DNA of 38,489 nucleotides, taken from positions 1 to 38,489 of the forward strand of contig JAUQPP010000010.1 of the NCBI GenBank assembly GCA_030550315.1. Reading direction: 5' to 3'. Position 1 is the stretch's first letter; each line of letters starts with the position of its first letter. Shown here one piece after another: positions 9,742-17,238 of the stretch. Made by a program: the position numbers and the translations under genes. The notes below the pieces were generated by a model. That model was not told the DNA's origin. It saw only the letters and a list, made by a program, of their open reading frames with translations, and did no database searches. The DNA is from Thermotogota bacterium. Lineage in GTDB: Bacteria; Thermotogota; Thermotogae; Thermotogales; Fervidobacteriaceae.

Positions 9742-10011
9742 CGGTCGATACCTCCTTCCGCCTGAGAAATATTATGAAAATAATTATATGTCCCCGTTGA
9801 GTGGAACCAACTGGTGATTGACCTGCGGTATCCGTACGAACGGACAATAGCTGTTAAATCAAGCTGGACTTGAAATCCAAAACAGTTGCAAGGCTCACAC
9901 CGTGTGCAGTACTAAAGCAGCCTTGGAGTATACATTATACATTTCTTCACAAGAATGGCCTGTGAGTTGGTAACTCCTTAACTCCTGTTGTTTCTAGTCG
10001 ATTTGAGGTAG
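9742..10011. other. Non-coding gap between rsuA-family gene and dnaE; candidate structured RNA at 9794-9925
   Basis: No plausible gene is seen. Four stem-loops follow one another: HP1 CCGTTG (9794-9799) with CAACTGG (9808-9814, one bulge); HP2 TCCGT-ACGA-ACGGA (9831-9844); HP3 AGCTGTT (9849-9855) with AACAGTT (9881-9887) and an inner TGGA/TCCA; HP4 CAAGGCT (9889-9895) with AGCCTTG (9919-9925) and an inner CACA/TGTG. On the minus strand a TATAAT (9939-9934) lies just upstream, so a small RNA or dnaE leader could start near 9927. A weaker CTGAGA/TATATG pair precedes the block on the plus strand. I could not match it to tmRNA, RNase P, SRP RNA or a common riboswitch; 6S RNA is possible but not shown. 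Confidence 0.4.
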
Positions 10012-10752
10012 TCAATCCAGTTGGTCTTCATCGCTGTTTTTTTCAAACAGCTTTTTCACATCCTCTTCAGTTAACTCACGCCACTCACCGAGTTTCAAAT
10101 CACCAATTGTGAGACCACCGATTCTGATACGTCGTATCTTCTTCCACAAAATTCCTAGCGCTTCACACATACGCTTGATTTGGTGGTACCTACCCTCGTG
10201 TATGGTTATTGAGATAGTGAAATCATCCACCTGCCTTATTTTTGCTGGCAAAAGGATGGTACCATCTTTTAGCTTCAAACCCTTTTCGAGTTTTTGGCGC
10301 ATCTTCTCACTGATGATCACGGGTTTTTCAGTTTCGATAATGTACTCCTTCTCCACATGCTTTTTGGGAGATATGATGCGATGTGTGAAATCTCCGTCGT
10401 TGGTGAGTATTAAAAGTCCCTCAACATCTTTATCAAGTCTTCCTGCAATGTGCAATTCACATGCGTAGGGATGATCAATCAACGCCAACACAGTACGTTC
10501 CGAGTCAGATGTTGTTGATACGTAGCCAGCTGGTTTGTTGAGCATTATGTACACTTTCCTGTGAGCCTCGACGACTTTGCCTCCCAACTCTATCTTGTCG
10601 TCTTCGGACACCTTGTACGAAGGATCCTTTATCACCTGTGAATTGACTGTCACCAGTCCCGCTCTTATCAAATGTTTCACTTCGCTTCGCGTTCCCACGT
10701 GCGCGCTTGCGAGGAACCTATCAAGCCTTTGCTTTTCGATGGACTTTCTCAT
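10012..10752 (-). CDS. Pseudouridine synthase, RsuA/RluB family
   Basis: rRNA pseudouridine synthase of 246 residues. An N-terminal S4 RNA-binding domain (about 8-55, 'RLDRFLA...GLVTVNSQV') is followed by the catalytic domain with AGRLDKDVEGLLILTNDG (catalytic Asp107), a LNKPAGYVST segment, and the late HEGRYHQIKRM box typical of the RsuA/RluB/RluE/RluF branch. Members modify a uridine in 16S or 23S rRNA. The sequence alone does not say which, so no symbol is given. The ATG at 10752 overlaps the folP stop by 4 bases (ATGA), implying translational coupling. Two T-rich codons but no terminator follow. Confidence 0.88.
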   Translation of the reverse strand: MRKSIEKQRLDRFLASAHVGTRSEVKHLIRAGLVTVNSQVIKDPSYKVSEDDKIELGGKVVEAHRKVYIMLNKPAGYVSTTSDSERTVLALIDHPYACELHIAGRLDKDVEGLLILTNDGDFTHRIISPKKHVEKEYIIETEKPVIISEKMRQKLEKGLKLKDGTILLPAKIRQVDDFTISITIHEGRYHQIKRMCEALGILWKKIRRIRIGGLTIGDLKLGEWRELTEEDVKKLFEKNSDEDQLD

Positions 10753-11570
10753 CTTTTTGCACCCTTTATGGCTTCGATGACCTTCACGACTTCAACGTTC
10801 TCTTTAACATCGTGTACCCGTACAATGTTAACGCCGTGAAACGCACAGTAAGCTGTTATTGCAAGCGTACCGTTGAGTCGTTCTTCGGGAGGTACGTTCC
10901 CAAGAATCATTCCTATCATCGATTTCCTGCTTGCTCCAACTAATATGGGAACCCCGAGTTCTTTGAAGTCGTCTATTCTTGCAAGTATCTGAAGATTGTG
11001 CTCAAGTTTTTTTCCAAAACCGATTCCAGGATCAATAATTATTTTGTCCACACCGTTCTGCCTTGAGTAATCGATGCGTTCGAATAAAAATTGCTTGATT
11101 TCTCCAACAACATCGTTGTACTCTGGATCGAGCTGCATAGTTTTTGGTTCACCTTTCATATGCATGAGAATAACAGGACATTTGTAGTGTGCGGCGATCT
11201 TGACCATGTTTGGGTCGAACCTCAACGCACTGACATCGTTAATTATGTCTGCACCGTTCTCGAGTGCAAGCCTAGCGACCTCCGCCTTGTATGTGTCCAC
11301 CGAGATTGGAATATCGAAATACTTCCTTATCAACGAAATCGCAGGTACTACCCTTTTGATTTCTTCTTCCAGCGGTACAGGATCCGCACCGGGTCTGGTA
11401 CTTTCGCCACCAATGTCAAGTAACTCTGCACCTGCACTGATCATCCCTTCAACCTTTTTGAGTAAATTTTTTTCGTCAACCCTGCTTTCGGCAAAAAAAG
11501 AATCCGGTGTTACATTGATGATGCCCATGACAAACGTATGGTCGTGCTTGAGAATTTCAAAATCGAACAT
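10749..11570 (-). CDS. folP: Dihydropteroate synthase
   Basis: Condenses p-aminobenzoate with hydroxymethyl-dihydropterin diphosphate in folate synthesis; cytoplasmic TIM barrel, 273 residues. Family signatures: MGIINVTPDSF (15-25), LLDIGGESTRPGA (pterin loop), SVDTYKAEVA, INDVSAL, VILMHMKG, IIIDPGIGFGK (with conserved Asp), VGASRKSMIG, and the C-terminal VRVHDV. The start is ATG at 11570, 4 bases after the stop of the pseudopilin-like gene and behind GAGGTGAGGGT. It overlaps the downstream rsuA-family gene by 4 bases. Other folate genes are not in the window, though glyA (a folate user) is. Confidence 0.96.
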   Translation of the reverse strand: MFDFEILKHDHTFVMGIINVTPDSFFAESRVDEKNLLKKVEGMISAGAELLDIGGESTRPGADPVPLEEEIKRVVPAISLIRKYFDIPISVDTYKAEVARLALENGADIINDVSALRFDPNMVKIAAHYKCPVILMHMKGEPKTMQLDPEYNDVVGEIKQFLFERIDYSRQNGVDKIIIDPGIGFGKKLEHNLQILARIDDFKELGVPILVGASRKSMIGMILGNVPPEERLNGTLAITAYCAFHGVNIVRVHDVKENVEVVKVIEAIKGAKR

Positions 11571-11574
11571 ACCC

Positions 11575-12099
11575 TCACCTCTGAGGAACTGGATTACTAA
11601 CCTTTCGGACCGATATGTTAATTACTTGAACATCTGGAAGCAATTTGGGTATGAGAACGTCACCGTAAGTCTTTGACTCGAGGACAATAAACCTTGAATC
11701 CGGGCTTTCGTAGAATCGTAGCGGTGAAAGGACGGTAAAGTAACGTCTGTTTAGTACTGCGCGGTAAAAATAATCTTCTGTGGTCCGCGTCAGTGTCCAC
11801 TTGCCGAGTATTTCATCGCTGATGCGGTACTGAACGTATTTTTTAACTCCGTCAATGGACTCTACGAAACTTATGTAACTGCTACTGCCCGTCTTACCTA
11901 TCTTTACAGTGGCGCCGCTAACAGCATGACGTGTTATGTCAAACCTGATGTAGTTAACCGCATGGAATTCAAGTAAGCTTTCTTGGTTTTTGTTGATGAT
12001 GTTTCCCATATGAACAAGTACCGCATTGTAACATGTCATTGCAACGCTAATGACGAGAACGGCCACGAACATGCAAATCAGCAATTCTATATAGTTCAA
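11575..12099 (-). CDS. Pseudopilin-like membrane-anchored protein
   Basis: 174 residues, not matched to a precise family. The N-terminus MNYIELLICMFVAVLVISVA is a single hydrophobic helix of the type IV pilin/pseudopilin kind, with Glu5 in the expected '.IELL' context, followed by a polar globular domain rich in beta segments (GspJ-like length and pattern). The start is TTG at 12099, 4 bases after AAGGGGGG. The usual prepilin leader ending in Gly before the hydrophobic helix is absent: in-frame codons upstream read GDF just before the TTG and offer no other start. It sits between nusB and folP with no other pilus genes visible. It could be a minor pseudopilin for secretion or DNA uptake, or simply an anchored protein resembling one. 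Confidence 0.6.
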   Translation of the reverse strand: MNYIELLICMFVAVLVISVAMTCYNAVLVHMGNIINKNQESLLEFHAVNYIRFDITRHAVSGATVKIGKTGSSSYISFVESIDGVKKYVQYRISDEILGKWTLTRTTEDYFYRAVLNRRYFTVLSPLRFYESPDSRFIVLESKTYGDVLIPKLLPDVQVINISVRKVSNPVPQR

Positions 12100-12173
12100 A
12101 AAATCCCCCCTTGGTCCCCCTTGAGATACGATTTGAAATAAGATATGTTAAGACTATGAAAGTAAAGTAAGAC

Positions 12174-12599
12174 TTAAAGATTGAATTTTTCGCTGGGAGC
12201 TTCGGCCTTCGCGATCTTGTCAAGGACGCCGTTTATAAACTTTCCACTCTCTTCTGTGCCGTACTTTTTTGCAATCTCGATCATCTCATCGAGTGTAACT
12301 TCAATAGGGACATTTGGTTCGAATACCAACTCGTAGGTTCCCAACCTAAGCAAGCTTCTCTCCAAATAAGATATCCGTTCAAACGACCAATTTATTAGGT
12401 ACCTTGAAATAATCTCATCTATCTGGCTAAGATTCTCGAAAATTGCTCTGACGTACCTTTGAAAGTCCGCTTTGAGGCTCGAATCGGAAATTTTTTTGAG
12501 TTCCAACTCTGCGAAATTCTTGTAATCATCAGGATTAAAGTCGTACTGAAACAGTACACGCATGACAGCTTCCCTGAGAATTCTTCTTTTCGACACCAA
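12174..12599 (-). CDS. nusB: Transcription antitermination factor NusB
   Basis: 141-residue all-helical protein that, with NusE (S10), binds boxA RNA for rRNA antitermination. Family pattern: 'RRILREAVMRVLFQYDF' at the N-terminus, 'ISRYLINWSFERISYLERSLLRLGTYEL' in the centre, and 'PIEVTLDEMIEIAKKYGTEESGKFINGVLDKI' near the end, all in NusB order and length. The start is TTG at 12599, with a GTG as the next codon; GGGAGTGA lies about 10 bases upstream. The asp23-like and efp genes precede it, an order also common in Firmicutes. Confidence 0.94.
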   Translation of the reverse strand: MVSKRRILREAVMRVLFQYDFNPDDYKNFAELELKKISDSSLKADFQRYVRAIFENLSQIDEIISRYLINWSFERISYLERSLLRLGTYELVFEPNVPIEVTLDEMIEIAKKYGTEESGKFINGVLDKIAKAEAPSEKFNL

Positions 12600-12661
12600 T
12601 TATTCTTCACTCCCGTTAAACGTTCGGTACAGCGAAACGTGAATTGGGACAAGGGTTCTGT

Positions 12662-12970
12662 TTATTCACCCTTTTCCTCGTATACACTCACGATGGCAAC
12701 GTTAACAGCGTCAACGACCTTGTCTGTCATCTGCGAAACGCTTTCCGCAACGTTTTTCATGATGTTCTTGGAGAATTCGACGATGTTCTCTCCGTACGGC
12801 ACTTCAAGCTTGATCGTTATTACTACGTGATCTTCAGGTGTGCGATCGATTTGAATATTCTTCTTATTCTTCTTAAACTCCTTGTTTTCCGGCTCTACTC
12901 CGTATATCTGACAAATGGTCCTGTAGGCTATCTCCGAAATCACCGAATCGGATATTGTGATGTTTCCCAT
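12662..12970 (-). CDS. Asp23/Gls24 family protein
   Basis: 102-residue protein of the Asp23/Gls24 (DUF322) family. It begins with 'ITISDSVISEIAYRTICQIYGV', carries a variable lysine-rich linker, then 'VVITIKLEVPYGENI..FSKNIMKNV...V..MTDKVVDAVNVAIVSV', the family's C-terminal half. Members in Firmicutes are linked to envelope stress or the cell membrane; the molecular role is unknown. ATG at 12970 behind GGGAGGGAGGAAA. Its place between efp and nusB matches the conserved neighbourhood of the YqhY-type members, where a link to fatty-acid synthesis has been suggested, but the usual accBC genes are missing here. Confidence 0.85.
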   Translation of the reverse strand: MGNITISDSVISEIAYRTICQIYGVEPENKEFKKNKKNIQIDRTPEDHVVITIKLEVPYGENIVEFSKNIMKNVAESVSQMTDKVVDAVNVAIVSVYEEKGE

Positions 12971-13029
12971 TTTCCTCCCTCCCTAAGAGAGGGCTTTGCA
13001 GCCCCATTGCCAAGTAATTCAGGTTCATT

Positions 13030-13587
13030 TTACGCACGCTCAATGTATTCACCGGTTCGAGTGTCCACCTTGATTTTATCACCGACGTTTACGAAGAACG
13101 GTACGGTTATCCTCAATCCAGTTTGTAGAACGGCAGGTTTACCACCACCGGAGACAGTATCACCTTTGAAGTTCGGTTCAGTTTCCACAACCTCCAGTAC
13201 GACGGTGGTGGGAAGTTGAATACCAATCGGTTTCTCATCATGCATAATGATGTCTACCGGAGTGTTTTCGATGAGATAGTATTTCTCCTCCTCGAGTTCT
13301 TCAGCGGGGATGGAGTACTGCTCGTAGGTTTGGAGGTCCATGAAGTAGAAGTTTTCCCCGTCGTTGTAAAGATACTCCGCCTTTCTGAATGCAAGTTCGG
13401 CCTCTTCAACTTTTTCACCACTTGCGAAGTTCACATCTCTGATAAGGCCAGTCATGAGGTTTTTGAGTTTCGTTCGAATCAGTCCTGAACCTCTGGCTCT
13501 AAAGTGCTTGTTCACATCTATAACTCTGTAAATCTCGCCTTCGTACTTTATGTACATACCCTTTTCGAGGTCTCCAACTTCGATCAT
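13030..13587 (-). CDS. efp: Elongation factor P
   Basis: Translation factor that rescues ribosomes stalled at polyproline; 185 residues with three beta-barrel domains. Seen: '[22 protein letters not shown]' (domain I), '[10 protein letters not shown]', '[13 protein letters not shown]', '[38 protein letters not shown]' (domain III signature). The loop that reaches the peptidyl-transferase centre reads RARGSG, so the tip residue is Arg32 rather than Lys. ATG at 13587 follows GGAGGTG by 6 bases; an upstream in-frame ATG (13611) has no such site. Downstream are asp23-like and nusB. Confidence 0.96.
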   Translation of the reverse strand: MIEVGDLEKGMYIKYEGEIYRVIDVNKHFRARGSGLIRTKLKNLMTGLIRDVNFASGEKVEEAELAFRKAEYLYNDGENFYFMDLQTYEQYSIPAEELEEEKYYLIENTPVDIIMHDEKPIGIQLPTTVVLEVVETEPNFKGDTVSGGGKPAVLQTGLRITVPFFVNVGDKIKVDTRTGEYIERA

Positions 13588-13631
13588 AACTAACACCTCC
13601 AAAATCTTCAAAATTTCGAACAGTTTAGCAG

Positions 13632-15020
13632 TTATCCAACATACCTGACCACCAATGCAGTTGTATCGTCATGTTGTGGCATGCCTTGAGAAAATTCCAT
13701 AACCGAGTCGATCAACTTCTCCACAAAATCCTGAATCTTCAAATACCTGTTTCGCAGAATGAATTCCTCGAACCTTTGGAAACCAAACTCCGCTTCTTTC
13801 ACGTTCCGCGCCTCAACCACTCCGTCAGTATAGGTTACGACAAGATCACCAGAAGAGAGTTGAACTTTCTCAACTTCATAGAATCCGTCGCCCAGTATAC
13901 CAAAAGGTGTTCCCGTGGACTCTATTTTTGTCAAATAGCCACCTTTGACGACGTAAATTGGATCATGACCAGCGTTAACAACTTCCATCAAACCATCAGG
14001 CGAGATTTTAAAAATCACAGCGGTAATGAACCTACCAACCTCGAAATCGCTGCTTATCATTTTATCGAACTGTCTAGCTAAACTCGCAAGGTCATGCGTT
14101 ATCGCAACCGAGAGCCTAAACATCGTTCTAAAGGACGACATGATAAGTGCAGCAGGTAGTCCTTTTCCCGAAACGTCGGCTAGACAACACATTATTGAAC
14201 CATCATCCATCTCCAGGACGTCGTAATAGTCACCGCCAACTTGGACCGCAGGTACGCTTTTACCGTACACCTCAAAATGTAGAGAACTTGGAAACTTACT
14301 AGGTAACAATCCCTGCTGAATACCGCGTGCTATAGCGAGTTGCTCTTCAAGTCTTTTCTTTTCAATCTCCCTTTGGAGCATTATGTATCTATCGATCGCG
14401 GATAGCAGAAGTTGTGCAATGGCTTCCGTTATTTTTTTATCCCCGGCTGTGAGCATTTTCTGATTACCTGATGATAGGGCAATGAAACCGTAGGAACCAA
14501 TCTCAGAAGCTAACGGAACGATGATGTAACCCCCAAGCTCTCCATTGGAATCGACGAAGACCGTCTCGCTGGTTGTTTTTGCGATTTCAACTAATTTCTC
14601 AATTGCACGTGTATCACCCTGGTGTTCGGAGTAATCCTCGTCGTTCAACTTTATCGAAATAACTGCAGCGACGTAGTTGACGGCGTTCTTCAATACTCTT
14701 AGCACACTTCCCAAAATGAGCCACGGTTCGTTAACGGAGGATATTATCTTGTTTATCTCAAAGAGTGCCGAAAGCCCTTCATAGGCAGTGGAAAGTTCTT
14801 CCAACTGCGCATCGATGAGTTGCTGCAATGCAAGATTGTTTACTTGGAGATCGTTCATCCACCTTTCTACGTGGGACTTCAACCTTTCAAACTCACTTAG
14901 CACTTCTTCAAAACTCTGACACTTTGCAATTTCAAAACTAAAAAGTTTTGCAAAGCCCTCGAGTTTGGAGAGAAAAATGTCCAGGCACTCTTTGCACAAC
15001 TCGTCATTTCTTTCCGACAA
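13632..15020 (-). CDS. PP2C-type (SpoIIE/RsbU) phosphatase with GAF-like domain
   Basis: 462-residue signalling phosphatase. Order: an N-terminal helical, probably coiled-coil region (1-85) with CxxC-type CKEC; a GAF-like domain (about 86-210); a linker helix '[24 protein letters not shown]' typical of RsbU-like proteins; then a PP2C_SpoIIE domain (about 245-460) with GGDYYDV (262-268), [12 protein letters not shown] (281-292), [20 protein letters not shown] and HDDTTALVV, which supply the metal-binding aspartates. No transmembrane segment. TTG start at 15020 behind GAGGAGG, overlapping the response-regulator gene by 17 bases. Substrates in this family are phosphorylated anti-sigma antagonists (STAS proteins); none is encoded here. 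Confidence 0.9.
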   Translation of the reverse strand: MSERNDELCKECLDIFLSKLEGFAKLFSFEIAKCQSFEEVLSEFERLKSHVERWMNDLQVNNLALQQLIDAQLEELSTAYEGLSALFEINKIISSVNEPWLILGSVLRVLKNAVNYVAAVISIKLNDEDYSEHQGDTRAIEKLVEIAKTTSETVFVDSNGELGGYIIVPLASEIGSYGFIALSSGNQKMLTAGDKKITEAIAQLLLSAIDRYIMLQREIEKKRLEEQLAIARGIQQGLLPSKFPSSLHFEVYGKSVPAVQVGGDYYDVLEMDDGSIMCCLADVSGKGLPAALIMSSFRTMFRLSVAITHDLASLARQFDKMISSDFEVGRFITAVIFKISPDGLMEVVNAGHDPIYVVKGGYLTKIESTGTPFGILGDGFYEVEKVQLSSGDLVVTYTDGVVEARNVKEAEFGFQRFEEFILRNRYLKIQDFVEKLIDSVMEFSQGMPQHDDTTALVVRYVG

Positions 15021-15369
15021 TACTCTTAACCTCCTCGACCAACTGGGTAGGACTAAAAGGTTTGGTCATGACCTTCTTTGCTCCAAGCGATAAAGCGATT
15101 TCTTCGTCGTTCTGACCGCCCTTTGCTGTGAGTACGATGACAGGGATATCTTTTATCCTGTCGTCTTTCTTCATCTCCTTCAACACGGTAAAGCCGTCCA
15201 TTCTTGGCATCATGATGTCCAGTATTACGACATCTGGCTGCCACTGCCTCATCTTTTCAAGACCGTCAATGCCATCAACAGCTTCCTCAACCTCCATCCC
15301 CAATTTCTTCAAATTGAAAACGGTTATCTTTCTTAGGACGTCGGAATCGTCGACAACAAGTACCTTCAT
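15004..15369 (-). CDS. Single-domain response regulator (CheY-like)
   Basis: 121-residue receiver domain only. It shows VVDDSD (acidic pocket Asp7/Asp8), phospho-acceptor Asp51 in [13 protein letters not shown], the conserved Thr in VLTAKG and Lys in TKPFSP. There is no output domain. The start is ATG at 15369, 7 bases behind GGAGGG and 2 bases after the stop of the DUF2344 gene; an ATG 11 codons upstream has no ribosome-binding site. Its 3' end overlaps the phosphatase gene by 17 bases, so the two are very likely translated together and act in one pathway. No histidine kinase gene is present in the window. Confidence 0.92.
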   Translation of the reverse strand: MKVLVVDDSDVLRKITVFNLKKLGMEVEEAVDGIDGLEKMRQWQPDVVILDIMMPRMDGFTVLKEMKKDDRIKDIPVIVLTAKGGQNDEEIALSLGAKKVMTKPFSPTQLVEEVKSIVGKK

Positions 15370-15371
15370 AT

Positions 15372-16025
15372 TTAATCCCTCCGAGCGTTGCAATTCTCGC
15401 ATACGGTGGAACGGTAATCAGTGACATGTTCTTCCAAAAGTTCGGTGAGGTTTCTATCTTTAACCAGAGCCATTTTTCGAACCGCTAAATACACTCCGCG
15501 GATCAGATACGGATTAAAAAGATTAGACCTTCCAACCTTATATTTTATCACATACAAGCGTCCCTTGAAAGCAACCTCGAGATCTTCCATGACTTCACCG
15601 GGTACGAATTCTTTTCCCGAGTGCTTCTTAAGTCTTTCGTTCAACTCGGGCTTTTCATAGCAAAATAGCGTGTATTCAAAGTGCGTTGTTACCCTGTTCA
15701 GGTCAATATCCGAAACGAATACCTTTTCAACCACCAGGTTATTTAGAGATACCTGGTTTATCCGCTCTTTTAAAATCTCCGGGTTTATTTCCCCGGGACT
15801 TAATACTGCATCCTCCCGGAGCTTGACACTAACAAAAAGTGCCAAATCGATAACCCCTGTAGGCGTAGAATCAAGAAACGAGACCCTTGGTTGCGGGTTG
15901 AAACCCTGGGAATACTCCATCGGTAGATTTGCGCGTCGCAAAAGCTTTACTATGGCATTTGAAGTTTCAATACCTGAGAGAAACCTTAAAAAGCCGGTCT
16001 TTTTAAAATGCAAGATTATCTGCAT
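15372..16025 (-). CDS. DUF2344 / TIGR03936 family protein
   Basis: 217 residues. The N-terminus '[44 protein letters not shown]' is the hallmark of the TIGR03936/DUF2344 family: 'G..RFLSH.D....L.RA.RRA.LP...S.GF.P.P.....'. In many bacteria this domain follows, or is fused to, a B12-binding radical SAM protein and sits near RNase G or ribosomal protein L21. Here it is alone. A CENC pair lies near the C-terminus. ATG at 16025 follows AGGAGAG, which lies in the end of lptB 5 bases away. Function unknown; a role in tRNA or rRNA modification has been guessed from context elsewhere. Confidence 0.8.
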   Translation of the reverse strand: MQIILHFKKTGFLRFLSGIETSNAIVKLLRRANLPMEYSQGFNPQPRVSFLDSTPTGVIDLALFVSVKLREDAVLSPGEINPEILKERINQVSLNNLVVEKVFVSDIDLNRVTTHFEYTLFCYEKPELNERLKKHSGKEFVPGEVMEDLEVAFKGRLYVIKYKVGRSNLFNPYLIRGVYLAVRKMALVKDRNLTELLEEHVTDYRSTVCENCNARRD

Positions 16026-16030
16026 TTTAT

Positions 16031-16771
16031 TTACTCTCCTAAGTAGACGTTCTTGACAACCTCGTTCTCAAAGACTTCTTTAGGAGTTCCGGAAGCCAAA
16101 ACCTGTCCTTTGTGGATAACGTACAGCCTATCGACGATAGGTCTTAGCGCATCCACGGAGTGATCCGTTATGATTACACCTATTCCACGTTCCTTTAAAT
16201 CGAACACTATCCTTTGTATTTCCTTTACTGTCTTTGGATCTATACCTATGAACGGTTCATCGAGGAGAACGAACTTTGGACGGAGTACCATCATTCGTGC
16301 AAGCTCCAGCCTTCGTTTTTCACCGCCCGATAGGGAATATGCGTACTGTTTCTTCAAGTCGAGTATCCCAAATTCCTTTAACGTGTAATCGATTAGAGCC
16401 TTTCTCTCACTTTTACTCATTTTCTGGTATTCGACTATTGTCTTTACGTTATCTTCGACGGTTAATTCGCGAAAAACCGAGGTTTCCTGCTGGAGGTAAG
16501 TTATGCCCAACCTTGCACGTTTATGTATGGGCAAGTTGGTAATGTTCGTATCGTCAAAGAATATCTGACCTTTATTCGGTATGACAACACCGAGTATGAT
16601 GTTAAATAAAGTGGTTTTGCCCGAACCGTTAGGTCCGAGCAAACCCACCACTTCTCCCGTGTTAGCTTCAATCGAAACATCGTTTAAGACCAATTTCCTT
16701 CCAAATTTCTTCGAAATGTTTTGGCACACGATTCGACTCATAGTCGTTTGCTTTCGTCCGTTTTTTATCAT
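16031..16771 (-). CDS. lptB: LPS-export-type ABC transporter ATPase
   Basis: 246-residue ABC ATPase. Walker A GPNGSGKT (46-53), Q-loop YLQQE, signature LSGGE (147-151), Walker B FVLLDEP with Glu172, and switch His204 in ITDHSVD. 'YLQQETSVFRELTVEDN' and 'LLDEPFIGIDP.TV..IQ' are close to LptB, the ATPase that powers lipopolysaccharide export; a branched-chain amino acid LivG/LivF paralogue is less likely given the neighbour. ATG at 16771 lies 1 base after the ompH-like stop (coupled). A second ATG at 16741 would trim ten residues, and neither has a strong Shine-Dalgarno. The OmpH-like gene upstream supports an outer-envelope role. The LptC/A/D/F/G partners are not in view. Confidence 0.8.
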   Translation of the reverse strand: MIKNGRKQTTMSRIVCQNISKKFGRKLVLNDVSIEANTGEVVGLLGPNGSGKTTLFNIILGVVIPNKGQIFFDDTNITNLPIHKRARLGITYLQQETSVFRELTVEDNVKTIVEYQKMSKSERKALIDYTLKEFGILDLKKQYAYSLSGGEKRRLELARMMVLRPKFVLLDEPFIGIDPKTVKEIQRIVFDLKERGIGVIITDHSVDALRPIVDRLYVIHKGQVLASGTPKEVFENEVVKNVYLGE

Positions 16772-16772
16772 T

Positions 16773-17207
16773 TTACTTCTTAGACGTCCTAAGGTACCTT
16801 AAAAACGCATCCGTCACGTTGTAAGCCTGACTGCCGTAAGCCATGGTTGTGCTGTTGAAGATAAAATCGTATCCCATGACCTCCGCGAATTCCTTGACTT
16901 TTTGGAGTATTTCAGCTTCTATTTGTTGTTGAGTCTGTGCTATCTTTTGGTTGATAAGTTGCTGGTATTCGAGGTATTTTTGTTGCTTCAGATTCTGGTC
17001 TTTAATCTTGTCCAACTCAGCTTGGTACTTGTTTATCTCGTCTTGCATCTGTTTTTGGAAGTTGATCCACTTATCGTAGCTTTGGAGTACCCTGTTTGGA
17101 TCAATGTACCCAAGTTTCGGTCCACTTTTCGTATCCTGGGCTGTACCAACAACAACTGCAAAGATCGTCAGAAGTACTAAAATGAAAGGAAAAAAGTACC
17201 TCTTCAC
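16773..17207 (-). CDS. OmpH/Skp-family periplasmic chaperone-like protein
   Basis: 144 residues. A signal peptide (MKRYFFPFILVLLTIFAVVVGTA, written here in part only to show the hydrophobic core) is followed by 'GYIDPNRVLQSYDKW', the OmpH start pattern, and a long Gln/Lys/Glu-rich coiled coil (about 45-105, many QQ and KQ) ending in 'FAEVMGYDFIFN'. Skp/OmpH proteins hold outer-membrane proteins in the periplasm. The start is the GTG at 17207, preceded by GGAGAGGTG; the open frame continues 23 codons upstream without a site. glcK lies 31 bases upstream and lptB starts 1 base downstream. In a Thermotogales cell it would serve the toga. Confidence 0.85.
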   Translation of the reverse strand: MKRYFFPFILVLLTIFAVVVGTAQDTKSGPKLGYIDPNRVLQSYDKWINFQKQMQDEINKYQAELDKIKDQNLKQQKYLEYQQLINQKIAQTQQQIEAEILQKVKEFAEVMGYDFIFNSTTMAYGSQAYNVTDAFLRYLRTSKK

Positions 17208-17238
17208 TGCGAACACCTCTCCTTCTTTGGAATGGGGT

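Noticed and set aside
12644-13219. A 191-codon plus-strand frame across asp23-like and efp
   Set aside because: Spans two real minus-strand genes and their gap; composition is that of an antisense shadow.
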